Shown here in pieces: positions 22,082 through 34,223 of a stretch of DNA of 64,000 bases. Under the pieces are notes generated by a model, which was not told the origin of the DNA, made no database searches, and saw only the letters and a program-made list of their open reading frames with translations. Position 1 is the stretch's first letter. The number at the start of each line of letters is the position of its first letter. This DNA is from Centrapalus pauciflorus (taxonomy: Eukaryota > Streptophyta > Magnoliopsida > Asterales > Asteraceae), in the NCBI GenBank assembly GCA_020465985.1, contig JAANYP010004869.1, forward strand, positions 1,178,001 to 1,242,000, given 5' to 3'. The position numbers and the translations under genes were made by a program.

Positions 22082-22334
22082 CAGACCCATCTATTTAAGG
22101 TGTGCGAGAAAGCCGAACGCACAGGGCCTCCAATTTTGTAGGGCCTCATAATCGTAAAAATGATCAAAGTATTAAATGAATTACTTTGAATATTAATTTC
22201 TCATTATCATTATGATGTTTTAAGTATATATTATACCATTTTAAAAGTCTCATGAATATTACAAACCCATAAAATTTGTCATTCACGACATCTAATTTAC
22301 ATATTAAAACTCAATTAATTCATGGGACGGCCTG
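22082..22334. mobile_element. hAT-type MITE, 253 bp, with 8-bp TSD
   Basis: Begins CAGACCCATC and ends GGGACGGCCTG. The flanks are CAACAAAC at 22074-22081 and CAACAAAC at 22335-22342. It is in the opposite orientation to its relative at 18748-19044. Confidence 0.83.
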
Positions 22335-22424
22335 CAACAAACCAAATGTTACCTATTCATTTTTTTCATTCATCATGACTCATTAGTCCATTTTGGGTTT
22401 ATAATGTATCATTATAATGGTAAA

Positions 22425-22720
22425 CTAGGTTATTACCCATGTAATACATGGGTTAATTTTAGAAATTGATATTTATATGTATGTATAATATAATAATTAT
22501 ATGAATATTAAAATTTGCTTAATTTTAGTTAGTTAGTTATTAAATTAATCCATATTAGATTTACATAGATTTGATTTGCTTTAAAATTTAAATATAAAAT
22601 CAGTAAATGACGTGGCAAAAGGAGAGAGCGACATGTGGCAAATTCAATGAGAGCATGCCATGTGGCAAATTCAATGAGAGCATGCCATGTGGCATTTAGT
22701 TACTCTTTTAATAGTATAGA
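22425..22720 (-). mobile_element. Non-autonomous Helitron, 296 bp (near-identical to 40563-40854)
   Basis: On the minus strand it starts TCTATACTATTAAAAGAG and ends GGGTAATAACCTAG with hairpin CCCATGTATTACATGGG. The A/T target context is correct. The whole element matches the plus-strand copy at 40563-40854 with few differences, including repeated GCCACATG(G/A)CATG words. Confidence 0.87.
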
Positions 22721-24013
22721 TAGATTGGAAATTCAATTCTCAAATTCCATAATTCGTATTAGAGCAGAGACGTTGCGAGTCAATCAAATCAATCCATGCT
22801 TAAAAGGAAGTTTGCCATCTAGTCAAGCAGTGAATGGTAGAATAGGCCGTGCATTATAATTGTTTTTATAGGCAGTTAAGCCCAAAGAATAGAAATCTAT
22901 AGAAGTCGAACTCAATATATTAATTAAAGAATCTCAAGACTCAACCACTAAGTAGTTATGGAAAATGCATTATGTGCTTATGATTGAATTGTTTGGACTT
23001 TGCCACCAACTTTGCCGCCAACCAGCACCTAAGGATAGAGGAAGAAAAAGATCACGAGGAGAGGTTGTCGATGACATATTGTTGTGGTGTTGTCCAGGTG
23101 GCCAGCAAAGAGTCAAGACCAACATGTTGGTGAGCAGTTGCCGTCGTTGTAGAAACTAGAAACCAGGTGCTTACGGCAAGAGAAAGAAAAACTTAAGAAT
23201 CCAAGACATTGATGGAGAGTATTGGAAAGGATGAAATTGTATGGGTATTGATTTTAAGTTTCTTATATTTAATTTATTATTTTAAAAATTTATGTGTTCT
23301 TAAAGATTCTTTGATATTATTTATAATTTAAATTAATAATAGAACCATCCGGTTTTTTAAGACTAGTCTAATCGATCGAACCAGTCTAGCTTTTTAATTT
23401 AATTTTAGACAATTCGAGGTCCGGTCCGATTTTCAAACCCATCTATCTTCCTTATATCATCGACGGTAATGGCCCTAGTGCATCAACTCCATCTTCTCTT
23501 ACGTCCTTGCCATTTTGGAATGGTTTTTGGGCTCAACAGTCAACACCATGCTCATTCTCAGTTATTGACTTTGTGGCTAGTTATTCTTCTTGAAGTTTTT
23601 AGTTATAGTCAGGTTCCAATCAAGTAGTATTGTAAGTTCGATTTTACATGACAATTAAGTGATTAACAACGTAGGTAATTGACTAATGTTAGTAATGGTT
23701 AGAACATTTGATCAATTGAAAGTTCATCAAATGGAACATATAAATACATCTTTGTAACAAAAAGAAATATAAAAAAATATACATAAACCCTTTAATAATC
23801 TATCCAATGTCAGATTGCAGGACCAAAGTTCCAATAAGTTACAATAACAGAATTTGTTACCAGGGGGGGGGGGGGGGGGGGATAACGAGCCTTATCAAAT
23901 CTAAGGTTAATGCAGCATTCCAGCAACATGTTTGTTACAACCTAACTGTCAGTACACAATAGTACAAGAATCAGTACACAATGATCGCAAACTTTACCAA
24001 CCACATATGCTGG
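22721..24013. other. Spacer 3' of CAP-H2, with a poly-G run
   Basis: No gene recognised. There is a run of 19 G at 23863-23881. A short open frame at 22965-23159 has no recognisable domain. Confidence 0.45.
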
Positions 24014-27000
24014 TCACCCTGCAGAATTCAAGCCATCAGGGTCAACTAGTCGAGACCTTCGTCTCCTCTTGCTTTCAGGGGTGCACCTAATCCCAATAAC
24101 TTTTCCTACCTTTACAGGTGAAGGTGATGAACCATTGAGGTTCTCTTTTCCTCTCTTCAATTGTGACTTTGTCCTCTTATTGGCAGATCTGAGTTGTACT
24201 TCTGGTCTCTTCACATTGCTGACAAGGCGAACATGGAAGGGATTCTTGGCAGAGTAACAAACAAATTCATTGCCAATCCCACCCCTATCCAGTTCAACAT
24301 TTCCATTATTCACCTGATACAAATGTATTCAACAACTTATCATTCTCAAGTTCAGCAAGTAATGGGGCGTTTGGTTCGCTGGAATCTGACGGAAAAGGAA
24401 TGAATTTTCCATTCTGATGGGTTGTTTGGTAGTCCAAAGGAATGGAATCATCATTCCACATTTAAAAAAAATCCCCCCTTTTGAAGGAATGACCATTCCA
24501 TAGCAAAATGGAATGAATTTAAATTCAATTCCTTCAAAGCAATCCTTTTAACAACAGGTCTTCTTATTCTCAATAAACTATAGTATTTGGATTTGGACAG
24601 ATTCCATTCCTTCCAGAATTCCATTCATTTGACAGATTCCATTCCATTCGTCAGATTCCAGCAAACCAAACGCCCCCTAAGATCATAAGAATGCACAAAA
24701 AAATGAAATTATTTACCAGTTGCAGAAGTGCAGAAAATGTCCGAGCAACGTCATGTTTCTCTTGACCCCTGACAACATCAGTGAAGGCCAATGAATTTCT
24801 CACATCCGCTTCTAGTGACAGCTTGTCTAAAGTTCTTTGACCATATTCATGAATATCAAATGGTGGCCGTGCATCCTGCCAGACAATAATCTCATTGATA
24901 TAAGCCATGACCATAAACGAAGACGATGAGATGAATTTGAGGTTATCAAGTTCTGGCAGGTGATAAGAAACAGAGAATGAATTAACGCACTTGCTCATCT
25001 AAGTTTTGCTCGATTCTCTGTTTCCAGGTTGACACCCTAGTTGCCAATGCAGTCTGCTTCTCGGTCTCAGCAATACTAGCAAGCAGAGAATCCTGAATTT
25101 TTGAAGATATATAAATGATCAATTTCATTACCAGAAGAATTGGGAAGTTTTTAATCAAACAGAGTATCAAGATGAAAGTGTGAAATGTAACTACATCAAG
25201 TTGTTAATCATAAATTCTGACATAAGAGATGCTACGGCTACTGGCATCAATTCCACGTGTTAGGTGAAGGGGACTTAAATTGTTACTTCTTCGGTTCTTC
25301 CATCCAAAAAAAAATTTCTTTCGGTTCTAGAGCTTCCAACAATTACCTTTGTGAATCTAAATTTATGATGGATTAAATTCTAGTAATTTAATATCCAATA
25401 AAATTTTATCTTATAGCACCCGCATCCCAAAATAAATCCATTGATTTCCTTATTTCAGTTGTTACTAAATAAATGCAACTTTTATTGTTGAGTAATATTT
25501 CAATCCAAATTTACCCATTTGCCCTTTAGTAATCATCACAAAATATTGGTATCGTTGCTTTTGGACCACAACCTTTCTCTGATTCCATCACATAAATGAA
25601 CAGCATTTTACATATATGTCGATTAGATAAACACTCGAATATAGCAATGGGATGACTAGCTTCCAATATGCAGAAAAGATTAAAGGTATACCTCTATGAT
25701 GGTCTGTAACTACGATGGAGTAAACTAATGTAATCATGGAAATGATATAATGGAAAGAAAACAAGTTTTCCTCAGCCTCACCAAATGAGAACGGCACAGG
25801 TCTTCAAGGTTCACGTGAGGATTTGGGTCTTCATGTTCAAGTGGTTCCTTGCTTGTATCTGTATGCTGCATGGAAATAAACACTAGGTGTCAAAAAACTT
25901 ACCACTGGCGCATGTCAGTTGCAAGATTATATAGGACTGATACAAATCAACAAGGTAACCTTTTCAGGGTTGAAATGATCTTCATCCATGTAAGCATCCT
26001 TTGCAATGTCAAAATCAGGCACCCCACTATCATATCCACTGTCTTCATCATCTTTATCATTATTAAATGTACCTATACTTTCATGATCTCCTAGAACAAG
26101 TGATTGTCGGAGCTACAAAATTCAACTTCAGTCACATGAAGCCATAAAAACTGAAGCAAATAATATAACATCAAGAAACCCACCTTTTCATAAAATGGAG
26201 GGGATTGTGATTCCGGATCATTTACATTGACACGGCGCTGTGCCTCCCACAATTCATGGAGCTCTGCACTAATAGGACCATGCAATTTTGCAAGTGGAAA
26301 CTCTTCTGTTATAGGGATTTTGGTGCTTGGATTTGGCCAATCCCTTCTGTAAGCTTTAACTGATTAAAGTACCAAGTAAGTAGAGAATAACCAGAAACGA
26401 TAGCATGCTTGCATAGAGAATCAGTAAAAGAAAATAGTTAAGCAACCTTTTTTGAAGGGCTTTACTTTCAAGGTTCCCCGTTCATGAGGATTTAAAGGTT
26501 TCCATGGATCATCATCATCTTCATCTGAATCATCAAATGCCTCAGGTTGTGAAAATCCATCATCCGTATCAAACTCATGGTCCATGTTAACATTGCAGTC
26601 AGGAGCATGTGGGTGCATATTATGGTCATTAGTTTCGAAGTGGTTATCAGCACATGCAGATTGATTTTGATCAGGGTCATGGCTCTTTCCAGCAGATTGC
26701 TTATGCCCAGTTCCACCAGATCGTTTTGAAGGTGAGATAACTGTCTTGCGAGATTTAGAGCCAACAGAGCTTCCAACTTTAAACCCGCTTTTAGTCTTGG
26801 TAATTGTATCACCACCACCCAAAAATTCATCAACTGCCACTGCATCACATGCATCTAAGAGAATGAAATCCCTGTACAGATCATTTGTCGCTAACTGCAA
26901 CCATAGATAGAAAAAAATTGTAAAGAGTGAAGATGATGTCAGTGACTCAGTTCAGTATCTATTTACTATACAGCCTTACATACCAGATAGGACTCTAATT

Positions 27001-30000
27001 CCCCACTGTCTCCACTAGCATCTAAGCAATCACCCTCAAGCACTACCAAATTTGCTGGAGGCTTTACAAAGCAGTTTAGTGGATTATCACTGCTGTTTGA
27101 ACTATCCAAAGAGTTTTTGGCATCAACTGGTAACAAGAAGCAGTTAGCAACAAAATAATATAAGATGATTGCCAAATAACCAACAGAGTAGGAACTAGGA
27201 AGCTACCTGTGATATCATCTAAGCACCAAAAAGCATCATCTGATTCAGCAGTAGGAACAAACGAACCATTTTGTTCTTCTTGGCCTGCTGAATTCTCTGG
27301 TTGATCATGTTGCTGACTGATTACATTTCAAATAACTTATCAGGAAGTGACTGCTTAAGTATGAGCAAAAGCATATGTCATAGATGAGCAATGAATATTA
27401 GCTTGCGCTCTAGTTTTATGCATATTGTTAAACACTGAAGACCTGAATGGGCCATTCATAACAAAATATCACATTTGCATCTTATGAATTAAAACTTAAA
27501 AGTAATGAGAATTTAGCAATTAGCAAACACCAAAAGGTGCAATCCATCGCTATATCATTTGTCATCTTTTGACATTGAATTTCAAAAATGGTATTTCTAG
27601 ATGTGTACTTACTGTTTATTCTTGTACGTCTATAAGACAAAATTCTTTCTGCTCATAGTACTTTTGATGTAGTTATCTATCCTTTTTCTCTATATTAACG
27701 ACATTCATATCAATTTTGAAATCAAAACTAGTTTGTTTGACATTTGAAATCAAAGTATGACAATTGCAACGAAAAGTGCATTATTTAATACAATCTTTAA
27801 GCAGCAGTATCAGACTATCATCTGGGATCAAGATGATAAAATTTTGGCAGCTATCTTTAGTTCAAAGTTGTGTTGACCAGACAATCAAAAAAATGATACA
27901 AATTGGATAGTTGATACTCTAGTGGTAGTTCTAACTCTAACCTATCGCTCCAGGAACGATCTGATCTTTTCTGGACCTGAAATTACTACTTTTATTTCGG
28001 CATTTAGTATTTCTTTTAACTAATTATCACTTTGGACTAACCTCATTTAGCCACACTTTTTGTTGTTTAGATCTTTTCTTAGTAAATAGTAAATACTAAT
28101 GTCTAGTAAAAACCATTCATATGGCTTGATTGCTTGAACGAATATGAATCCATTTTTCCATTTTTCAAGGAGCAGTAACTTCTGCTCTAATAAATGACGA
28201 GCTACCAAACCCACCTTGATTTATTAATCTTCCTTTTCGCTGCACTTGATCTCAATGTACTGATAAACAAACCCAACATGTTCAAGATCTCACATGCTTA
28301 GAGTGTGTTTGGCTCACAGAATAAAATTCTAAGGAATCGGAATTTAAATGAGTGTGCTTGGTACTTTGGGTAACAAAGATAAAGAGTTAAATTTTATTCA
28401 TATTCCATCAAAATCTTTGTTTATTGGAATTTTTCATTCCTACCCACTTATAAATGAATATAGATTCCAACTATTCACAACTCACACTATTAGCCAACCC
28501 TAAACACCATCTTCTACCAACCCCATGGAACACACTAATAACTAAAATTAAATTTCAATTCCTTTCAATTTCATCCATGAGCGAAAGTGCCAAACAGGCC
28601 CTTAAGTTTGCATGACCTGTATAACAGAGCTTAAGGACTTGTGTGGAAGACTTTTTAATTTATTTATGGTGTTTCTACTTTTATAAGTTTAGAATTCCTA
28701 AACATACTAAAAATCCATGAGGACTTATGGATATATGTTACGTAATGTACAATAAAGGGGATCTAATCTAATGTATAAATCGTACAACCTACAAAATATA
28801 GTACTCCCAATGTAAAATTTTGTTTTGTAGATTCTATTGCATATCTGACTATTTTTTGGTATCATAGTCTTGAAATACTTTAGGAGTGTATCTCCTCTAA
28901 AGTCTCACTTTCAACACCCCACATAAGCAAGTCCAGAAGTGTTAAGTCACTTGACCATGTAGCTCCTCTCAAGTCTCAAGTTTTAGAACACTGGTAGTTA
29001 GAATTGGATGCAAGCTGATATGTCGACAAGAGTGTACATCTACCAATGAATTGAAGGCTATGTTTAATGAATTACCATAAATGATAACCGAAATGTATCC
29101 CTCAAGAAGTTAGCAGGAGCAAACTTAAGGCAATATAATAAATGCACACTGAACCTGCAATTACCGATATATAAATAGAGGATGCTCCCACCACCTTCTT
29201 AGTAATACCTTTTATGTCTAAGAAACTAAAACGCTCATCTCATTATTAAAAACAATTGAGCTTTGTATAAAAATATCGAAGCACTGTCCCGTGCTTAAGT
29301 ATCTGTAAACACATAGATTCAAATGATAAATGAGAGCACCAAAACCTTATTTTCTATCCCCCAATGAATTTCCAAGAAGATATCAATACTAATAAAAGGT
29401 CTATCCGATTAATGCCATACAATTAACCAGAAATCAATGATTTCTAAGCAAGATGATTTAACATTCAGATTTTAGATAAGAAATTGATTAAAGAAAAGAA
29501 CTTACCTTTTAGACCTTAACAAAAAAAAAAAGAAAAAAAAAACCCCTCAATGAAATCAAGAGAATATGAGATGGTCTAACATAATCCTTGCCTAAGCAGC
29601 TAAGCCCCTTCTAACCTATAAAACTTTATTTAAATAATTGTTATAAAACACATGTAAAGCCTCACAAATAAACATGGCACAGAGTTAAAATATAGAATGT
29701 GCCTATTCATGGCCGCCTGGCACAAATGGGCAACAACAGAGTAGAAATGATGGTTTCGAAAGCCAAACTAGTTAATTACTTTATTAAAAGACAAATTCGT
29801 GGATGATAAAGTTACCTCTGTTGAGAGATGAACTCCAAAGCATGTAAAACCAAAGAATATAGATACTCGACCTTCCGGCTGTAAACCTGAATTGACCCTT
29901 GAAGCAGCAAAGCAGCTACAGTTTCGACAAACAATTAAGTGCCAATATGACCTAAGACAAGATTTAATATTACAAATTTCATAGTTACGAACCTTCAGCA

Positions 30001-30191
30001 AAATTCACAGATAGTTGGCCATTATCTTCACCGCCGGTAATCTCACCGGAGCAAATCTTAAGTAAGTATTCTTGAAGATTGTTGGCAAGATCGACCTCCC
30101 AATTTGATTCCAAGTCACGAAGAGGCTGTACCGTGTGAAATTTACCGCCGCCGGCGTCAGAAGTGCTGGCTTCTTTGTCGTTTGTGTTCAT
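24014..30191 (-). CDS. CAP-H2: Condensin-2 complex subunit H2 (CAP-H2), 11 exons, 655 aa
   Basis: Kleisin subunit of condensin II, which bridges the SMC2/SMC4 heads and the HEAT subunits for chromosome compaction in the nucleus. Minus-strand exons: 30191-29993, 29915-29816, 27316-27207, 27126-26984, 26894-26447, 26353-26184, 26112-25960, 25865-25782, 25092-24991, 24875-24717 and 24313-24014. All are GT-AG and the frame closes at 1968 nt, the usual family length. The N-terminus carries the CNDH2 signature (RDLESNWEVDLANNLQEYLL and KICSGEI, then LLLQGSIQVYSRKVEYLY). The middle has the conserved KPPANLVVLEGDCLD block and an acidic linker (DDSDEDDDDPW). The C-terminal part (RPPFDIHEYG onward) fits the winged-helix region, followed by a basic tail (ESKRRRRSR). 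For exons 5/6, the acceptor AAAG at 26354 is needed to keep frame. Intron 2 is 2.5 kb; introns 2 and 10 hold MITEs. Confidence 0.94.
24363..24677. mobile_element. Tourist-like MITE in CAP-H2 intron 10
   Basis: About 30-bp TIRs: left GGGGCGTTTGGTTCGCTGGA and right its inverse ending CAAACCAAACGCCCC. TAA occurs on both sides (24360-24362 and 24678-24680), the trinucleotide duplication of PIF/Harbinger elements. It makes up most of this 403-bp intron. Confidence 0.78.
28301..28601. mobile_element. Tourist-like MITE in CAP-H2 intron 2
   Basis: Ends GAGTGTGTTTGGC and GCCAAACAGGCCC are imperfect inverted copies. TTA flanks both sides (28298-28300 and 28602-28604). Inner arms also pair (GGAATCGGAATTTAAAT with TTAAATTTCAATTCC). 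Confidence 0.68.
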
Positions 30192-31273
30192 TTTTTCCTA
30201 AATTGACAGTCCATTCCTGTGGTTTGAAAACCCTAAAAAATTCTTCAAATTTTAAAATTGAAAAAAGAACTTAAACTAAAAGCAAACTTTGATTCCAGCA
30301 CGTAAAAATCAAATTAACAAAGATGAAAGGGACAAAGAAGTCAAGAACTGTGTGTGTAAGGAGGGATGAGGGTGAAGATAGATCGGAGGGTTCAAAAATC
30401 TTTTGGTTTTCCCGCTCTGATGCTCAAAGTTTCGTCCAAGACGATGAATTATTGAATTAGATGAATGGGCCGGGTGACGGGTTATCAGGTTCAAGGCCCA
30501 ATAGGCAATTTGTATATTGCTATTTGTAGGCTTGTAGCATAAAAGTAGATTTGTAGGTAATCAGGTTCAAGGCCCAATTTACATTTTAAAGATGGTCGGA
30601 TACTCGGTAATGCTAGACAAGAAATAAATAGCATCGGCATTGGAAGAGAGTATGGGATGGCTTTGTATTAGAGTCTACCGAGTGGCCGTTGTGGATGTAT
30701 GATCAATATTGTCATTATGGTGTCAGGTGGCGGCGACACTGTGGTGACGCCACCCCTAGGTGCGGTACCGCTCATTTGGTACTGGTGTGGGATTGTCGTG
30801 CCAAGAGAAAAATGAAGAGACAGATTGACAGAGAGAGATATAGAGATGTTTGTGTGTGAGTTTTTGGGTGGTTATATGATCCTTTTCATTATTTGAGTGG
30901 TATAGGAATATGGAAGATGTAGAGAAACAAAAGCTAACGTGATATGGAAAGGGACGATTTTACAGATTCATGACCACTCCCTTTATGCTTTGGAAATTTT
31001 TTTATCCATCACTATGATGTATACCATGTGATTTGATATTCATATTTACATTTTACAATTATATCTCCTCTTCTGCTATTTTTCTGTTTCCTTTTCTCTC
31101 TCTCGGTGGAGGTGTCTTTAGTCAACCTTTTGTTTTATTGACGGAATTCTAAACACATCGATCTCTATCATTAGCGTTTTGTGTCTTTGTTATTTGACAT
31201 TCTTATTTAAATCTTTTATACGCTCTTTTCTAACCCTTATCCCATTTTATCTTTTCCTCTCTTTATCTTAGTA
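30192..31273. other. 5' flank of CAP-H2 and spacer
   Basis: Presumed CAP-H2 promoter and leader at its left edge. The rest has no recognised gene. Confidence 0.45.
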
Positions 31274-31900
31274 CTAGTTTATATACACGCGTATTACGCG
31301 GATGTAACATTAATTGTTTATATAAAATCTATCTAATTAAAAAGTTATAATATACAAATATTAGTTTCTTTTAAAAGGACGCAAAAATAATAAATTTATT
31401 TATCGTAAATTTGTTTTTATAGCCTTATATATGTGTGTGTGTATGTATGCATGTATGTATGTATGTACGGTAATAGCTTATTTTTATCATCCTTTAAATA
31501 AATTTTATTATATTATAATTACTATTATATTAACCCATATATTACATGACTTGATCCAAAAATATAATATTTAAAACTTTATTACACTTTTGATATAGTT
31601 AATAATCACTCTTTTCACTTATTATGTTATAATAAACAATTATAATAATTTATAACTATGATATTATGTTTATTCAATACATTTTAAAAATACTTAAACA
31701 TGATATTGTCTTTTCTAAATATAATAATAAAAGTTTATTTTAAAAACTAAATATTTTTTATTCTTTTATTTATTAATCTCATCATTAATTAGCTTACAAA
31801 CTTAATAGAGTTATTTAAGGAAAAATAGGAAGGAAAATAAAATTTTGGATTAAGGAGAAAGCGACATGTGGCGCTTAATGTTCTTCTTTATTAATATAGA
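31274..31900 (-). mobile_element. Non-autonomous Helitron, about 627 bp
   Basis: On the minus strand it starts TCTATATTAATAAAGAAG and ends GTATATAAACTAG after the hairpin CCGCGTAATACGCG. The flanks are A and T as required. It shares the GCGCCACATGTCGC-type 5' region with the other Helitrons here. Confidence 0.75.
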
Positions 31901-32234
31901 TAGAAGATAGATAGATAGATTGTGGTTGCAACCCTGATTTCATACTATTTGCATACTTTTATTCATATTCTTAAATTAATTATCTCATTTTATCTTTTTC
32001 TCACTCTATCTTACTATTGATGAGATGTCTTTTGCAACCCGCTTTTAGGACTACTCCAACTTGACACCCGGTGAGACGAGTTAAAGCATTGAACCGGTGG
32101 GATGACCGGCTTAATATACGGACCGTTTTAAAAAAAAAACATAATTATGAAGTGTAATCTTATTATTATAAGTTTATAACTAGTGTTTTGAAAATTAGAT
32201 TGGGAAATCGATTGAACATGATAGGCAACACAAT

Positions 32235-33348
32235 CAGGGCCGGCCCAAAGGGGGGGGCGAAGCGGGCTTCGGCCCAGGGCAACATTACGTATTGGGGCAT
32301 CAAATATATGTAGTCCATATCAGAATACTAGGCCCATGTCTCATATCTGCATATGTGTGTCAACTCTGCCAACTCGTGAAGAAGCGGAAGAGGTGTGACG
32401 TTAGGTTTCTGGTAGTTGTAGCGCATAGTCCTCGAAAATCTGGAAGAAGCGGAAGAGGAAAAGTCTCGTAAAGAAGTAGAAGATGGATGGACGATGGTCG
32501 TTGGTGTTACACTCACGATCTTTCTTTCTTCTCCCCCATGGTCGTTGGCATTACGCTCCTCCTCCTCGGCTCCTCCTTGTGCCGCCCGTTGAGTCTCAAC
32601 TGTCAATCATGGTGTTGCGTTGTTAGATCAGCTTCTATTTATATCTATATATATGTCGTTGTTATCAATCCAATCCTAGAGTCACACCGTGTGCGTGTGA
32701 GTGTGCCATGGAGCACCATTAACGAGTGGCTTTTATTCTTCAAGGTAATGCTTCGTCTCTTGAATTTTGCAAAATCAGGGTTTATTTTGATTCATTTTTA
32801 GTTATAGGCTTATAGCTCGGGGTAGAAATTTTTACTTGATGAAATCACACAAACGGTTTCAATTTAAGGTTTTCGTTTGTTGAAGTGGTATTGGCGTTAG
32901 GTTTTAATTAGGGTTTTGGTTGATTTAATGTTCTGAATTTGAAAATTGGGATGGTGAAGGTGAAGAGGAAATGGAGGGGATAAGAAAGTTGTCAGCACAT
33001 TGGCGGTGGTTTGGTAATCAAAGCCACAGTATCCCATAATCCTAAGGTAATCCCCATGGCTACATTCAAGTCCTGCACCTACATTAATTTCATTTTTGTT
33101 TCAAAGTATGGTTGGGTAGAAATCATATATGTGAATTTGGTTGTTTTGGAAGTTTAATATTTGAAAAATTGGGATGCATTTCTATTACATCCATTCTTGC
33201 TATCGTCCGATGAAATCTTAAAATCATGGCTTCAATTGAACATTATGATTTAGAGGAAGGAGAAATAGTATATCGTATGTAAAAAAAAATTTAAGGGCAT
33301 TATTCTTGTTTTTCGCCCTAGGCATCAAAATGCCCAGGACCGGCCCTG
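32235..33348. mobile_element. hAT-type non-autonomous transposon, 1.1 kb, with 8-bp TSD
   Basis: Left end CAGGGCCGGCCC, right end GGACCGGCCCTG, inverted. The flanks AACACAAT (32227-32234) and AACACAAT (33349-33356) are identical. The inside is richer in GC than its surroundings near 32360-32720, with a purine-rich GAAGAAGCGGAAGAGG stretch and exon-like composition, which could be captured gene sequence. There is no hAT transposase frame. Confidence 0.9.
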
Positions 33349-33356
33349 AACACAAT

Positions 33357-34223
33357 TTGTTTTGTATAAAACAGAGACAACATGAAGAAAATGGTATTGT
33401 GCGGGCCCAAATGTTTGGGGCTGGTAGCACAAACAACTAGTTCCCAAACTAATAATCATGTTACGTAGTGTAAGTTTTTTTTAAATTTCAATTGTGTAAT
33501 CGGCAAAATTGAAGTGTGTAATCGGTGTATTTCTAAAATCTGAAATTTTTTTACAAAATAAAATTTACAATATTAACAAAACAATTAAATTTGTAATATG
33601 ATTATAAATAACTCAACTAAAACCGTAAATTCTAAAATAAACTCAAATACAACCATTTACTATTTTATTCGCTCACTTTTTAAGTTTTATTAGTCACACC
33701 GAACCCAAGAATCCAAAACTCTTGTCCAAAAAAATAAAATTAAAATGTCTTTCCATTTTCACCCCATATGCAACTCTTTTCGGTATATTTTTAATTTCTT
33801 GACTAGATTTTTAATAGTTATGTTTGATTGTTAGATTTTAGGATTTAGAGTTGTAATTTGCTCTAATATTAATTTATTTGACTATTTGTATATCTCTATT
33901 GCATATTGTTGGTCCGACCCGACTAATTTAATTGATTAAATTATCGAACCGATATGATGACGTAGGTTGTCGTAGATTGTGCAACCGGCGACATCGGATC
34001 CTGAGTCCGACAAACCAACTTGTTGAGGGTTTTAAGTCCGGTTGTCAATATTATTTATTAGTGTGATTTGTTTTAAGTGAAATTCTAATTTTCTTCCGAT
34101 AAAATCTGCTGCGTGAAGAAGGATTTGGATTTTGGAGTAACAATAATTAAAAGAAAAAAGAAAGAAAAAAGAAAAAAAAAACTGACTAGCTATGATATGT
34201 TAGGAATGCATGAAAATACAAAA
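33357..34223. other. 3' flank of the pectin methylesterase gene
   Basis: AT-rich, no gene recognised. There are purine runs near 34150-34180. Confidence 0.45.

Noticed and set aside
32328..32606. Minus-strand 92-codon frame in the hAT element
   Set aside because: Low-complexity Glu/Arg-rich text without a domain; kept only as possible captured sequence.
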